64,000 nucleotides of DNA. It comes from Kordia sp039026955 (GTDB lineage Bacteria; Bacteroidota; Bacteroidia; Flavobacteriales; Flavobacteriaceae). A program made the translations under genes and the position numbers. The stretch is taken from positions 1 to 64,000 of the forward strand of contig JBCCLH010000028.1 in the NCBI GenBank assembly GCA_039026955.1, given 5' to 3'. The notes below the pieces were generated by a model, which saw only the letters and a program-made list of their open reading frames with translations, searched no databases and was not told the DNA's origin. Below, in pieces: positions 17,187 to 24,932 of this stretch; position 1 is the first letter of the stretch, and each line of letters starts with the position of its first letter.

Positions 17187-18668
17187 TTAACGTCGTGAAT
17201 AGTTTGGTGCTTCTTTGGTAATTGCCACATCGTGTGGATGACTTTCGTTGATTCCACTTGCGGTGATGCGTACAAATTGACCGTTTTCTTTGAGTGTTTC
17301 AATATCTTTTGCACCACAGTAGCCCATTCCTGCACGCAAGCCTCCGATGAATTGATGAATGCTTTCGTCTAAATTTCCTTTGTATGGTACGCGTCCCACA
17401 ATTCCTTCAGGAACTAGTTTTTTGATATCTGCTTCTACATCTTGGAAATAACGATCTTTGGAACCTTGTTTCATCGCTTCTACAGAACCCATTCCACGAT
17501 ACGATTTGAATTTTCTTCCTTCGTAAATAATGGTTTCTCCTGGCGATTCTTTTGTTCCTGCTAAGAGCGAACCTAACATTACAGAATCAGCTCCTGCTGC
17601 AATCGCTTTTGGAATGTCACCTGTGTAGCGAATTCCACCATCAGCAATAACAGGAACTCCACTTCCTTTGATGGCTGCGGCTACTTCTAGTACGGCAGAA
17701 AACTGTGGGAATCCAACACCTGCTACCACTCGCGTTGTACAGATAGATCCTGGACCAATTCCTACTTTTACGGCATCTGCTCCTGCTTCAACCAAGTACC
17801 GTGCTGCTTCCGCCGTAGCAATATTTCCAACAATTACTTCTAAGTCTGGAAATTTAGCTTTTACATCTTTTAAAACGCTCACAACACCTTTGGTATGTCC
17901 ATGTGCTGTATCAATTACTACTGCGTCTACTCCTGCATTTACCAACGCTTCTGCTCTATCTACTGCATCTGCGGTAACTCCTATTGCGGCTGCTACACGC
18001 AAACGTCCGTAGGCATCTTTATTTGCAATTGGTTTTTGAGTCACTTTCGTGATGTCTCTAAACGTAATGAGTCCTTTTAATTTGTAATTTTCGTCTACAA
18101 TTAAAAGTTTTTCAATTTTGTGTTTTTGAAGAATGATTTCCGCATCTTTTAACGAAGTTCCTTCAGAAGAAGTGACCAATCCGTCTTCATCACTCGTCAT
18201 CACTTCTACAATTGGACGTTCGTTGTTATGCTCAAATCGTAAATCGCGATTGGTTACAATTCCTTTCAGTGTACCTTCGTCATTTACAATAGGAATTCCG
18301 CCAATTCGGTGTTCTTTCATACTGGCATTGGCATCTGCGACAGTTGCCGTGAGTGGTAAGGTTACAGGATCGAGAATCATTCCGCTTTCTGCACGTTTTA
18401 CTCTACGTACTTTTTGCGCTTGTCGCTCAATCGTCATGTTTTTATGTAAAACCCCAATTCCACCTTCACGTGCCATTGCAATTGCCATTGCAGATTCGGT
18501 CACTGTGTCCATCGCAGCCGAAATTATTGGCACATTGATGGTTATATTTCTCGTAAATTTTGTTTGGATATTGACTTCTCTAGGAAGAACTTCGGAATAG
18601 GCTGGAACTAAAAGTACATCATCGTATGTTAATCCTTCACCTAAAATTTTGTTGTTGTGTGCTGTCAT
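17187..18668 (-). CDS. guaB: Inosine-5'-monophosphate dehydrogenase
   Basis: This 493-residue enzyme oxidises IMP to XMP with NAD+, the committed step of GMP synthesis. It is a (beta/alpha)8 barrel opening with GLTYDDVLLVPAYSEVLP and interrupted by two CBS domains at about residues 95-210. The catalytic loop GPGSICTTRVVAGVG has the active-site Cys at 310. The dinucleotide/phosphate stretch VIADGGIRYTGDIPKAIAAGADSVMLGSLLAG and the flap region EGRKFKSYRGMGS follow. Length and motifs are all normal. A 700-base repeat array separates its start from the next gene. Confidence 0.98.
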   Translation of the reverse strand: MTAHNNKILGEGLTYDDVLLVPAYSEVLPREVNIQTKFTRNITINVPIISAAMDTVTESAMAIAMAREGGIGVLHKNMTIERQAQKVRRVKRAESGMILDPVTLPLTATVADANASMKEHRIGGIPIVNDEGTLKGIVTNRDLRFEHNNERPIVEVMTSDEDGLVTSSEGTSLKDAEIILQKHKIEKLLIVDENYKLKGLITFRDITKVTQKPIANKDAYGRLRVAAAIGVTADAVDRAEALVNAGVDAVVIDTAHGHTKGVVSVLKDVKAKFPDLEVIVGNIATAEAARYLVEAGADAVKVGIGPGSICTTRVVAGVGFPQFSAVLEVAAAIKGSGVPVIADGGIRYTGDIPKAIAAGADSVMLGSLLAGTKESPGETIIYEGRKFKSYRGMGSVEAMKQGSKDRYFQDVEADIKKLVPEGIVGRVPYKGNLDESIHQFIGGLRAGMGYCGAKDIETLKENGQFVRITASGINESHPHDVAITKEAPNYSRR

Positions 18669-18766
18669 TATGCAATTAGAATATAATTGCGTGCAAATAT
18701 ACTACTTTTTGTACAATTCTAACTATTTCTGTTTGCTGATAACAATTTGTTAATAGGTCTTAGGTG

Positions 18767-19372
18767 TTTGGTCGCTCTGCTTTTGGGTTTTGGGTGTTAT
18801 TACTTTTTCATTTTACATTTTTAACTTCGTTTGTTGTCGGTTGGTTGCTTTGCTCTGTTATGGGTTGTTATCTAACTGTAATTGTTGTTTCGAAACTTAA
18901 ACTTATAAACCTATAAACTTATCAACTTCTTAATTGTTTATTTGTTTATTCGTGTATTTGTTGATTTGTGTATTTGTTAATTTATCCTTTGAAAGAACTC
19001 ACAACTCACAAACCTGTAAACTTTTCAACTTCTTAATTGTTTATTTGTTTATTCGTGTATTTGTTGATTTGTCCTTTGAAAGAACTCACAACTCATAACT
19101 CACAACTCACAAACCTGTAAACTTTTCAACTTCTTAATTGTTTATTTGTTTATTCGTTGATTTGTTAATTTGTCTTTTGAGAGAACTCACAACTCATAAC
19201 TCATAACTCACAAACCTGTAAACTTTTCAACTTCTTAATTGTTTATTCGTTAATTTGTTTATTCGTTGATTTGTTAATTTGTGGATTTGAAGTTTCTCAC
19301 AACCCACAACCCACAACCCACAACCCACAACTCATAACTCATAACTCATACACTTATAAACTCATAAACTTC
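18767..19372. repeat. VNTR-like array, ~101-bp imperfect units
   Basis: Low-complexity AT-rich sequence between guaB and the HMG-CoA lyase gene, both minus strand. The phrase AACCT(G/A)TAAACTT starts at 18908, 19011, 19112 and 19213, giving a unit of about 101-103 bp. Each unit then reads ...CAACTTCTTAATTGTTTATTTG... and ...GAAAGAACTCACAACTCA.... The right end breaks into shorter units (ACAACCC). The first part (18767-18890) is related to 35902-36060. No gene is visible here. Confidence 0.75.
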
Positions 19373-20236
19373 CTAATGATACTGATTAAAAATTTTAGAA
19401 GCTTCATTGTAAGCAGATTCAAAACTCATGGTTTGAACGTTGGTATTTGCTTTTGCTGTAGTGAAGTAGGAAACCATTTTTTCGGTAGGCATGTTTCCTG
19501 TCAATTCGTCTTTTGCCATCGGACAACCGCCAAATCCTTGAATAGCACCATCAAAACGTCTGCAACCTGATTTGTAGGCTGCATCTACTTTTTCGTGCCA
19601 TGAACTTGGTGTGGTGTGTAAATGTGCACCAAATTCAATGTCAGGATATGTTGGAATGAGATTCGAATAGAGATATTCAATCACGTCTGGAGTGGACGAA
19701 CCGATAGTATCGGAGAGTGAAAGTATTTTAACGCCCATGTTGGAAAGTCGCTCTGTCCAGCGTCCTACAATGTCAACATTCCAAGGATCTCCGTACGGAT
19801 TCCCGAATCCCATGGAGAGATACGCCACTACTTCTTTGTTAGTTTTGGCTGCAATGTTTAGGATTTCTTGTAGTGTTTCTATGGATTGCGCAATGGTTTT
19901 GTGGGTATTACGCATTTGAAAGTTTTCTGAAATGGAAAACGGATACCCCAAATACTGAATTTCAGGATGTATACTCGCATCATTCGCGCCGCGAATATTG
20001 GCAACAATCGCGAGTAGTTTGCTTTGTGTGGTTGATAGATCTAGTTTGGATAATACCTCAACAGTATCTACCATTTGGGGAATGGCTTTGGGTGATACAA
20101 AACTTCCGAAGTCAATCGTATCGAAGCCTACACGCAATAAGGATTGAATGTATTGTGCTTTTTTTTCTGTTGGAATAAACATCTTGATACCTTGCATGGC
20201 ATCGCGTGGGCATTCTATTAGTTTAATGTTTTCCAT
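19373..20236 (-). CDS. Hydroxymethylglutaryl-CoA lyase
   Basis: This 287-residue HMGL-like TIM-barrel enzyme should split HMG-CoA into acetyl-CoA and acetoacetate in leucine breakdown or ketone metabolism. The N-terminus IKLIECPRDAMQGI corresponds to the substrate- and metal-binding strand of the family. AHLHTTPSSWHEKVDAAYKSGCRRFDGAIQGFGGCPMAKDELTGNMPTE matches the conserved metal-binding His pair and the active-site Cys loop (GxGGCP). Length and motifs are normal for the bacterial enzyme. It stands alone; the gene to its right is on the same strand after a 73-base gap. Confidence 0.9.
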   Translation of the reverse strand: MENIKLIECPRDAMQGIKMFIPTEKKAQYIQSLLRVGFDTIDFGSFVSPKAIPQMVDTVEVLSKLDLSTTQSKLLAIVANIRGANDASIHPEIQYLGYPFSISENFQMRNTHKTIAQSIETLQEILNIAAKTNKEVVAYLSMGFGNPYGDPWNVDIVGRWTERLSNMGVKILSLSDTIGSSTPDVIEYLYSNLIPTYPDIEFGAHLHTTPSSWHEKVDAAYKSGCRRFDGAIQGFGGCPMAKDELTGNMPTEKMVSYFTTAKANTNVQTMSFESAYNEASKIFNQYH

Positions 20237-20309
20237 AGATTGCCAAAGATAATCAACGAAAACGTTTTAGGAAATGTTTTTTTGTTAATAAAAATTGTGT
20301 GAATTTGCT

Positions 20310-21047
20310 TTAAAATATCCAAGGTCCCAAGTATTCAAACCACGCTATAAATCCAATAATACTTCCTGTAAAACCTGCCAGAATAAAGGTAAAACGATGA
20401 CGTTTGGGTACAATCATAAAGATGACAAAACTTGCAATGATGGCACCTAAAATTGCTGTCATGATGGGAATTGTCCATTGATTGAAGCCTAAGTACAATG
20501 AAATTCGGAATTCATCACCTCCAAAATATTCAATTCCGTTGATCAAATAACTTCCCGCTGCCATGACTGTATTGAAGACTTCACGTAGAATGAATAGCGA
20601 CATAAATACGGCTAACCAATCTAACCACTTGAAATCTTCTTGTCGGTTTGTGCCTCTATATGCTAATATAAACAATCCGATGAACGCGGTTAGTATCGTT
20701 TGTATAGGTCCGCCCAACGTGACGTAGAAAGCGTGTGTAGGATTGGAAGGAAATTTTCCTTGTACTTTTTTATATAATTCAGTAGCTTTTTGTTGCTCTT
20801 CTTGAGTCAAATCAGAAGATGAATTTCTGTTTTCAAATAGCTTTCGCCAAGCAATGACATCTTCATCATCCGCAAAACCTCTAAGATTATAGCTCATGCT
20901 TCCATAATAAAGCGTTGTTTCATATCCTAAACTTTCTGCCACCGCAATATGTCCTAATTCATGGGTTTGTGTTCCAATAATTGTCGCTACAAAAAATCCC
21001 AATACAAACTTCCAAAAGTAGTTTCGATATACTTTAAAAAACGACAT
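20310..21047 (-). CDS. Membrane protein with HExxH motif (M50-like metalloprotease candidate)
   Basis: The protein has 245 residues. The first membrane segment (residues ~12-35) carries THELGH at 28-33, an HExxH zinc motif followed by IAVAESLGYE. This is the layout of site-2-protease-type M50 peptidases. At least four more helices follow: ~110-130, ~142-165, ~190-215 and ~222-240. I do not see a clear NPDG/LDG third-ligand motif, although FILREVFNTVMAAGSY could lie in that position. It may cleave membrane-bound regulators or peptides, or it may be an M50-like protein without activity. It lies next to a GG-leader peptide on the opposite strand, which may be chance. Confidence 0.6.
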   Translation of the reverse strand: MSFFKVYRNYFWKFVLGFFVATIIGTQTHELGHIAVAESLGYETTLYYGSMSYNLRGFADDEDVIAWRKLFENRNSSSDLTQEEQQKATELYKKVQGKFPSNPTHAFYVTLGGPIQTILTAFIGLFILAYRGTNRQEDFKWLDWLAVFMSLFILREVFNTVMAAGSYLINGIEYFGGDEFRISLYLGFNQWTIPIMTAILGAIIASFVIFMIVPKRHRFTFILAGFTGSIIGFIAWFEYLGPWIF

Positions 21048-21189
21048 ACATGATGAATTTCAGCTATTTAAAAACTATTTTTTCTTTATAAAAATACAGT
21101 CGCATTTATTTAAACACGAGCAGTTTTGCTTTGAAAATACAGTATTTATTTGGAACTTAAAATAGATTAACAATTAAACAGATATTATT

Positions 21190-21393
21190 ATGAAAAAAAG
21201 AGATTTAAAAAATTTAAAATTAAACAAAAAGTCTATTGCCAATCTTGATCAAGTAAAAGGTGGAAATGAATTGGTAGATGATTTTACTACTATTACAGCG
21301 GAGTTATGTACTACTATTGTTCCTATTTGTAATCAGGCTACTACTTTATCTTGCGTATTGATTTGTGTGACTAAAGCAACGTGCGATAACTAA
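21190..21393 (+). CDS. Thr/Cys-rich GG-leader peptide (class I lanthipeptide-like precursor)
   Basis: The peptide has 67 residues. The leader (MKKRDLKNLKLNKKSIANLD...KGG, ending at Gly 25) is the form seen in flavobacterial class I lanthipeptide-type precursors. The 42-residue core holds five Cys (40, 47, 55, 59, 65) and nine Thr, a composition suited to thioether ring formation. No lanthionine dehydratase or cyclase, and no C39 peptidase-transporter, is found in the window, so any enzymes must be encoded elsewhere. A family A palindrome 16 bases downstream probably ends its transcript. The leader pattern is shared with 52935 and 53276, but the core is different. Confidence 0.75.
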   Translation: MKKRDLKNLKLNKKSIANLDQVKGGNELVDDFTTITAELCTTIVPICNQATTLSCVLICVTKATCDN

Positions 21394-21409
21394 AAACAGA
21401 TTCGTAATG

Positions 21410-21518
21410 GAAGAAGCTGTCTAAAACGTCTTTGCAGGCGTCATTCTGAGCTTGATACTGAATCGAGTTCAGCACATGGTTTGGTTTGACGAAATCTGTA
21501 CTTTTAGACAGCCTCTTC
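21410..21518. repeat. Family A element, copy 2 (short form)
   Basis: A 109-bp element whose 17-bp terminal arms (GAAGAAGCTGTCTAAAA at 21410-21426, complement at 21502-21518) have one mismatch. It lies exactly between the convergent lanthipeptide-like gene and the LysE gene and ends 1 base before the LysE stop codon. It is likely to work as a two-way terminator. Confidence 0.75.
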
Positions 21519-21519
21519 T

Positions 21520-22143
21520 TTATTCTGTCAACATAATAAAAATAGCAATTCCCACAAAGACTACAATTTGCAACCATTTCATATAGACGCCAATGTTTTT
21601 ATTTTTTTGAATTGATTCTGAGATGATTCCCCCAAAAACAGCCACTGCACCAAATACTATAAATGATACTAGAATGAATAATCCGCCCAAAATATAGAAT
21701 TGGATGACTTCGCTCAAACTATCGCTAAAGAGAAATCCTGGAAATAATGCTAAGAAAAATAAGGTGACTTTCGGGTTGAGCACATTCATGATAAATCCTT
21801 GCTTGAATAACTCAAGCACCGATTTTTTAGGCACTGCACTGTCGCCTAATTCTATACTTCCTGAACTTTGATAGACTTTGAATGCCAAATACACTAAATA
21901 CAACGCACCTAACAACTTGATAATGAAAAATAATGTTGGATTTTGCTGCAAAATAGTAGAAGCACCAAACGCCACCAAAGAAGTGTGAATGATACAGCCT
22001 GTCATCAATCCTAACACGGTAGCAATTCCGTATTTGAGACCGTTAACAATACTTTGCATCAACACGTAAATATTGTCGGGTCCTGGTGAAATGGCTAGTA
22101 AAAAAGTAGCTGTGACGAATCCTATGAGTATTTCTACATTCAA
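21520..22143 (-). CDS. LysE/RhtB-family amino-acid exporter
   Basis: This 207-residue inner-membrane protein has six likely helices. It carries the family's N-terminal signature FLLAISPGPDNIYVLMQSIVNGLKYGI and NPKVTLFFLALFPGF in the middle. LysE/RhtB proteins export amino acids or small derivatives with the proton gradient. The substrate cannot be read from sequence. It is a single gene, with a short gap to the divergent spondin-domain gene on its right. Confidence 0.92.
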   Translation of the reverse strand: MNVEILIGFVTATFLLAISPGPDNIYVLMQSIVNGLKYGIATVLGLMTGCIIHTSLVAFGASTILQQNPTLFFIIKLLGALYLVYLAFKVYQSSGSIELGDSAVPKKSVLELFKQGFIMNVLNPKVTLFFLALFPGFLFSDSLSEVIQFYILGGLFILVSFIVFGAVAVFGGIISESIQKNKNIGVYMKWLQIVVFVGIAIFIMLTE

Positions 22144-22256
22144 ACGCTTTTATTTTGAATCCGTAAAAATATATCTTTTTGTTTTAACATTTGAGATTGT
22201 AATGAAGTTAGTGAGTCTTACGACAGAATGAACGTTATACTATCGAATCAAACTTC

Positions 22257-23177
22257 ATGAAAAATACTACGCAACTTCTACAAACAAGCATTTTTCTATT
22301 GCTTTTTATTGTTAGTGCACAAGCACAAACGGTCAATGCCAATTATACAATTTCCTTTGAAGGTACTTGGAGCAATACCACGCATCCGTATGCAACATTT
22401 CCTTCAAATGCACATTGGTCAGATTTAGTCGGCGCGATGCACAATAGCAATGTGGTTTTTGTGAGTCCAGGTTCTTTGGCTTCAACAGGAATTGAGGATG
22501 TTGCCGAAAGAGGCGTAAATGATGCCATACAACAAGAAGTGCAAGATGCGATTACGGCTGGAAATGCAAATTTGTATATTCACCAACCGTTTGATGCGTT
22601 TTCGCCAACGAGTACAGCGACGATAAACATTACGGCGAATCAGAACTTTCCGTTAGTTTCGCTAGCATCTATGATTGCGCCAAGTCCCGATTGGATGATT
22701 CAGGTAAACAGTCTGTCGCTGTTAGATACGAATGGTGATTGGAAATCGTCTATTGTAATGGATTTGTATCCGTATGATGCAGGTACAGAAGATGGAACTA
22801 CATATTGGTTTCACAATCCAGAAACAGTGCCGCAGCAACCGATTACTAGTTTGCAGAATATCGCACCATTTTCGAATGAAAAAGTAGGCACCTTGACGAT
22901 TTCATTAATTTCGCTAAGTGTCGCGGAAGTAACTGCGGTAAACCCAATTCAAATCACGACAAATTCACAGACAAAATCGATTCAGATTTACAATTCTAAT
23001 AGAAGAACCATAGAACAAATTTCGATTTATGATGCCTTTGGGAATTTGGTAAAACGATATGACACGCCGACAAACGAAACCACAAAAACAGTACAATTTC
23101 CAACTACTAGGAATGGATTGTATATTGTGAAGTTACAATCTGAAAATGGAATTGTGACGAAGAAGGTGTTGTTTTAA
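22257..23177 (+). CDS. Spondin-domain T9SS-secreted protein
   Basis: The protein has 306 residues with a signal peptide (MKNTTQLLQTSIFLLLFIVSAQAQ). Residues ~28-215 form a spondin domain: NYTISFEGTWSNTTHP...NAHWSDLVGAMHN and later PSPDWMIQVNSLSLLD...DLYPYDAGTEDG, where the conserved Trp and metal-binding Asp and Glu residues of eukaryotic F-spondin N-domains are recognisable. The C-terminal ~75 residues are a type IX secretion sorting domain (QIYNSNRRTIEQISIYDAFGNLVKR...GLYIVKLQSENGIVTKKVLF). It should be surface-exposed. Its stop overlaps that of pyrD by a few bases. Confidence 0.88.
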   Translation: MKNTTQLLQTSIFLLLFIVSAQAQTVNANYTISFEGTWSNTTHPYATFPSNAHWSDLVGAMHNSNVVFVSPGSLASTGIEDVAERGVNDAIQQEVQDAITAGNANLYIHQPFDAFSPTSTATINITANQNFPLVSLASMIAPSPDWMIQVNSLSLLDTNGDWKSSIVMDLYPYDAGTEDGTTYWFHNPETVPQQPITSLQNIAPFSNEKVGTLTISLISLSVAEVTAVNPIQITTNSQTKSIQIYNSNRRTIEQISIYDAFGNLVKRYDTPTNETTKTVQFPTTRNGLYIVKLQSENGIVTKKVLF

Positions 23178-24193
23178 GCTCGCTTCAATAAAGCCTTGTT
23201 AATATCTTTGATCAATTTTGGTCCTTCATACACAAAACCTGTGTAGAGTTGTACCAAATCTGCACCTGCGTCTAGTTTTTCGAGTGCGTCTTTGGCGGAG
23301 TGAATTCCTCCTACGCCAATGATTGGAAAAGCTTTGTTGCTCTTTTCTGCTAAAAAGCGAATGACTTCCGTAGAACGATTTGTCAACGGTTTTCCGCTCA
23401 ATCCACCAACTTCATCTTTGTCTTCCGATTGCAAACCTTCTCGCGAGATAGTTGTATTGGTCGCAATGACACCTGCAATTTTAGTATCAGCGACAATTTC
23501 AATGATGTCTTCTAGTTGTTCGTTTGTTAAATCAGGTGCGATTTTGAGTAGAATTGGCTTCGGCGCTTCCTTTTCTTTGTTCATCGTTTGCAACGTTGTG
23601 AGTAACTTTGTCAACGGTTCTTTGTCTTGTAATGCTCGTAAATTCGGTGTGTTTGGTGAACTTACATTCACCACAAAATAATCTACATGTGGAAATAAAG
23701 CTTCAAAGCAAATTTTGTAATCTTCTACCGCTTCTTCATTCCGCGTAACTTTGTTTTTACCGATGTTTCCACCAATCAACACACCTTTGTTTTTTTTTAA
23801 ACGTTCTACCGCTTCGTTTACACCGCCATTATTGAATCCCATACGATTGATAATCGCTTCGTCTTGCTTTAAGCGAAAGAGCCGTTTTTTAGGATTTCCT
23901 GCTTGTGGTTTTGGCGTAAGTGTTCCTATTTCTACAAAGCCAAATCCGAAGTTTGAGAGTTCATTGTACAACTTCGCATCTTTGTCAAATCCCGCTGCCA
24001 ATCCTACAGGATTTTTGAAGGTTAATCCAAAAATTGTACGTTCCAAACGTTTGTCATTTACCACATACATTCCTCTGAAAAGAGCAGAGAACCCTGGAAT
24101 TTTAGACAATGTTCGTATGAGTGAAAAGGTAAAATGATGTACTTTTTCTGGATCGAAGCGAAAAAGAATAGGTTTTACAAGAAATTGGTACAT
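23174..24193 (-). CDS. pyrD: Quinone-dependent dihydroorotate dehydrogenase (class 2)
   Basis: The protein has 339 residues from the preferred ATG at 24193 (MYQFLVKPILFRFDPEKVHH). It oxidises dihydroorotate to orotate in pyrimidine synthesis, passing electrons to the quinone pool at the inner membrane. The N-terminal membrane-associating helix extension and the FMN-barrel motifs are class 2: NPVGLAAGFDKDAKLYNEL, NRMGFNNGGV, NVSSPNTPNLRALQ (with the catalytic Ser region), IATNTTISREGL and GVGGIHSAKDALEKLDAGADLVQLYTG. The in-frame codon at 24211 only adds MHKQNS. Confidence 0.97.
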   Translation of the reverse strand: MYQFLVKPILFRFDPEKVHHFTFSLIRTLSKIPGFSALFRGMYVVNDKRLERTIFGLTFKNPVGLAAGFDKDAKLYNELSNFGFGFVEIGTLTPKPQAGNPKKRLFRLKQDEAIINRMGFNNGGVNEAVERLKKNKGVLIGGNIGKNKVTRNEEAVEDYKICFEALFPHVDYFVVNVSSPNTPNLRALQDKEPLTKLLTTLQTMNKEKEAPKPILLKIAPDLTNEQLEDIIEIVADTKIAGVIATNTTISREGLQSEDKDEVGGLSGKPLTNRSTEVIRFLAEKSNKAFPIIGVGGIHSAKDALEKLDAGADLVQLYTGFVYEGPKLIKDINKALLKRA

Positions 24194-24243
24194 GCTGTTT
24201 TGTTTGTGCAAAAATAGCCTCTATTCTTTAGATGGCAAATATT

Positions 24244-24927
24244 TTACTTTCTATTTTTAAAAACAGAAGCGTCAATGTATTTTGAAACGACTACAGATGT
24301 AATAATCACAATGTAAAATTGTCCCACCAATCCAATGAGTACGACTGCTTTTTGTGCGACTGGCGTGATGGGAACAATGTCTCCATAGCCGATTGTTAAT
24401 AGCGTGATATACGCATAATACATCAAACTGTCTACACGCGCTTCAATCGCTTGTGCGTCTAATAAGTTTCCAGCAAACGAATCTGGAGTAATGAGTTCGA
24501 TAGAAACCAACATAAAAAACGCCAAAAATCCTAAGGAAATATAACCGCTCATCAACCCGATAATGACCATCCGATCGACTTCTTTTTCAATCCATACTTG
24601 GCGAATGGTTTCTGCGGTAACAACAATATAAAAGATAAAGTATACTGAGAGTCGCGTCAAGGTGATTCCGTCTTCTTCTGCTTTAAAAAAACTACTCCCA
24701 AAAACAATCGTGGCAATCACACAAAGTGCAATTAAAAACCACATGAGTTTCTTTTTTTGAGAAACTAAAATGATCCCACTGATGATATTTAACAGAAAAA
24801 GTCCAGGCAAAAAAGTAGATTGGAACAATTCTTCTGTAAAAAACAACGATCCGAATAGAATCAGAAACTGTGTCACGATAAACTGCTCAAATCGGTGTAT
24901 GTATAAGTTCTCAAGAAAGGTTTTCAT
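24244..24927 (-). CDS. Potassium channel protein (ion-channel pore domain)
   Basis: This 227-residue inner-membrane protein has five to six hydrophobic helices and a pore loop near the C-terminus, YITLLTIGYGDIVPITPVAQKA. Its TIGYGD is the canonical K+ selectivity filter. After the pore comes one last helix and a short tail. There is no large cytoplasmic RCK/TrkA domain. It starts 5 bases after the stop of the RND permease, so it is very likely translated from the same mRNA as the efflux operon, an unusual partnership. Confidence 0.85.
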   Translation of the reverse strand: MKTFLENLYIHRFEQFIVTQFLILFGSLFFTEELFQSTFLPGLFLLNIISGIILVSQKKKLMWFLIALCVIATIVFGSSFFKAEEDGITLTRLSVYFIFYIVVTAETIRQVWIEKEVDRMVIIGLMSGYISLGFLAFFMLVSIELITPDSFAGNLLDAQAIEARVDSLMYYAYITLLTIGYGDIVPITPVAQKAVVLIGLVGQFYIVIITSVVVSKYIDASVFKNRK

Positions 24928-24932
24928 GTATG

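Noticed and set aside
18767..19372. Possible CRISPR array in the repeated region
   Set aside because: The units are ~101 bp, imperfect and continuous. There are no short identical repeats separated by unique spacers, and no cas gene is nearby.
22224..22261. A LytTR-type repeat pair before the spondin-domain gene
   Set aside because: Only one CTTCATGAA is present, overlapping the start codon. The expected partner 21 bp upstream is absent.
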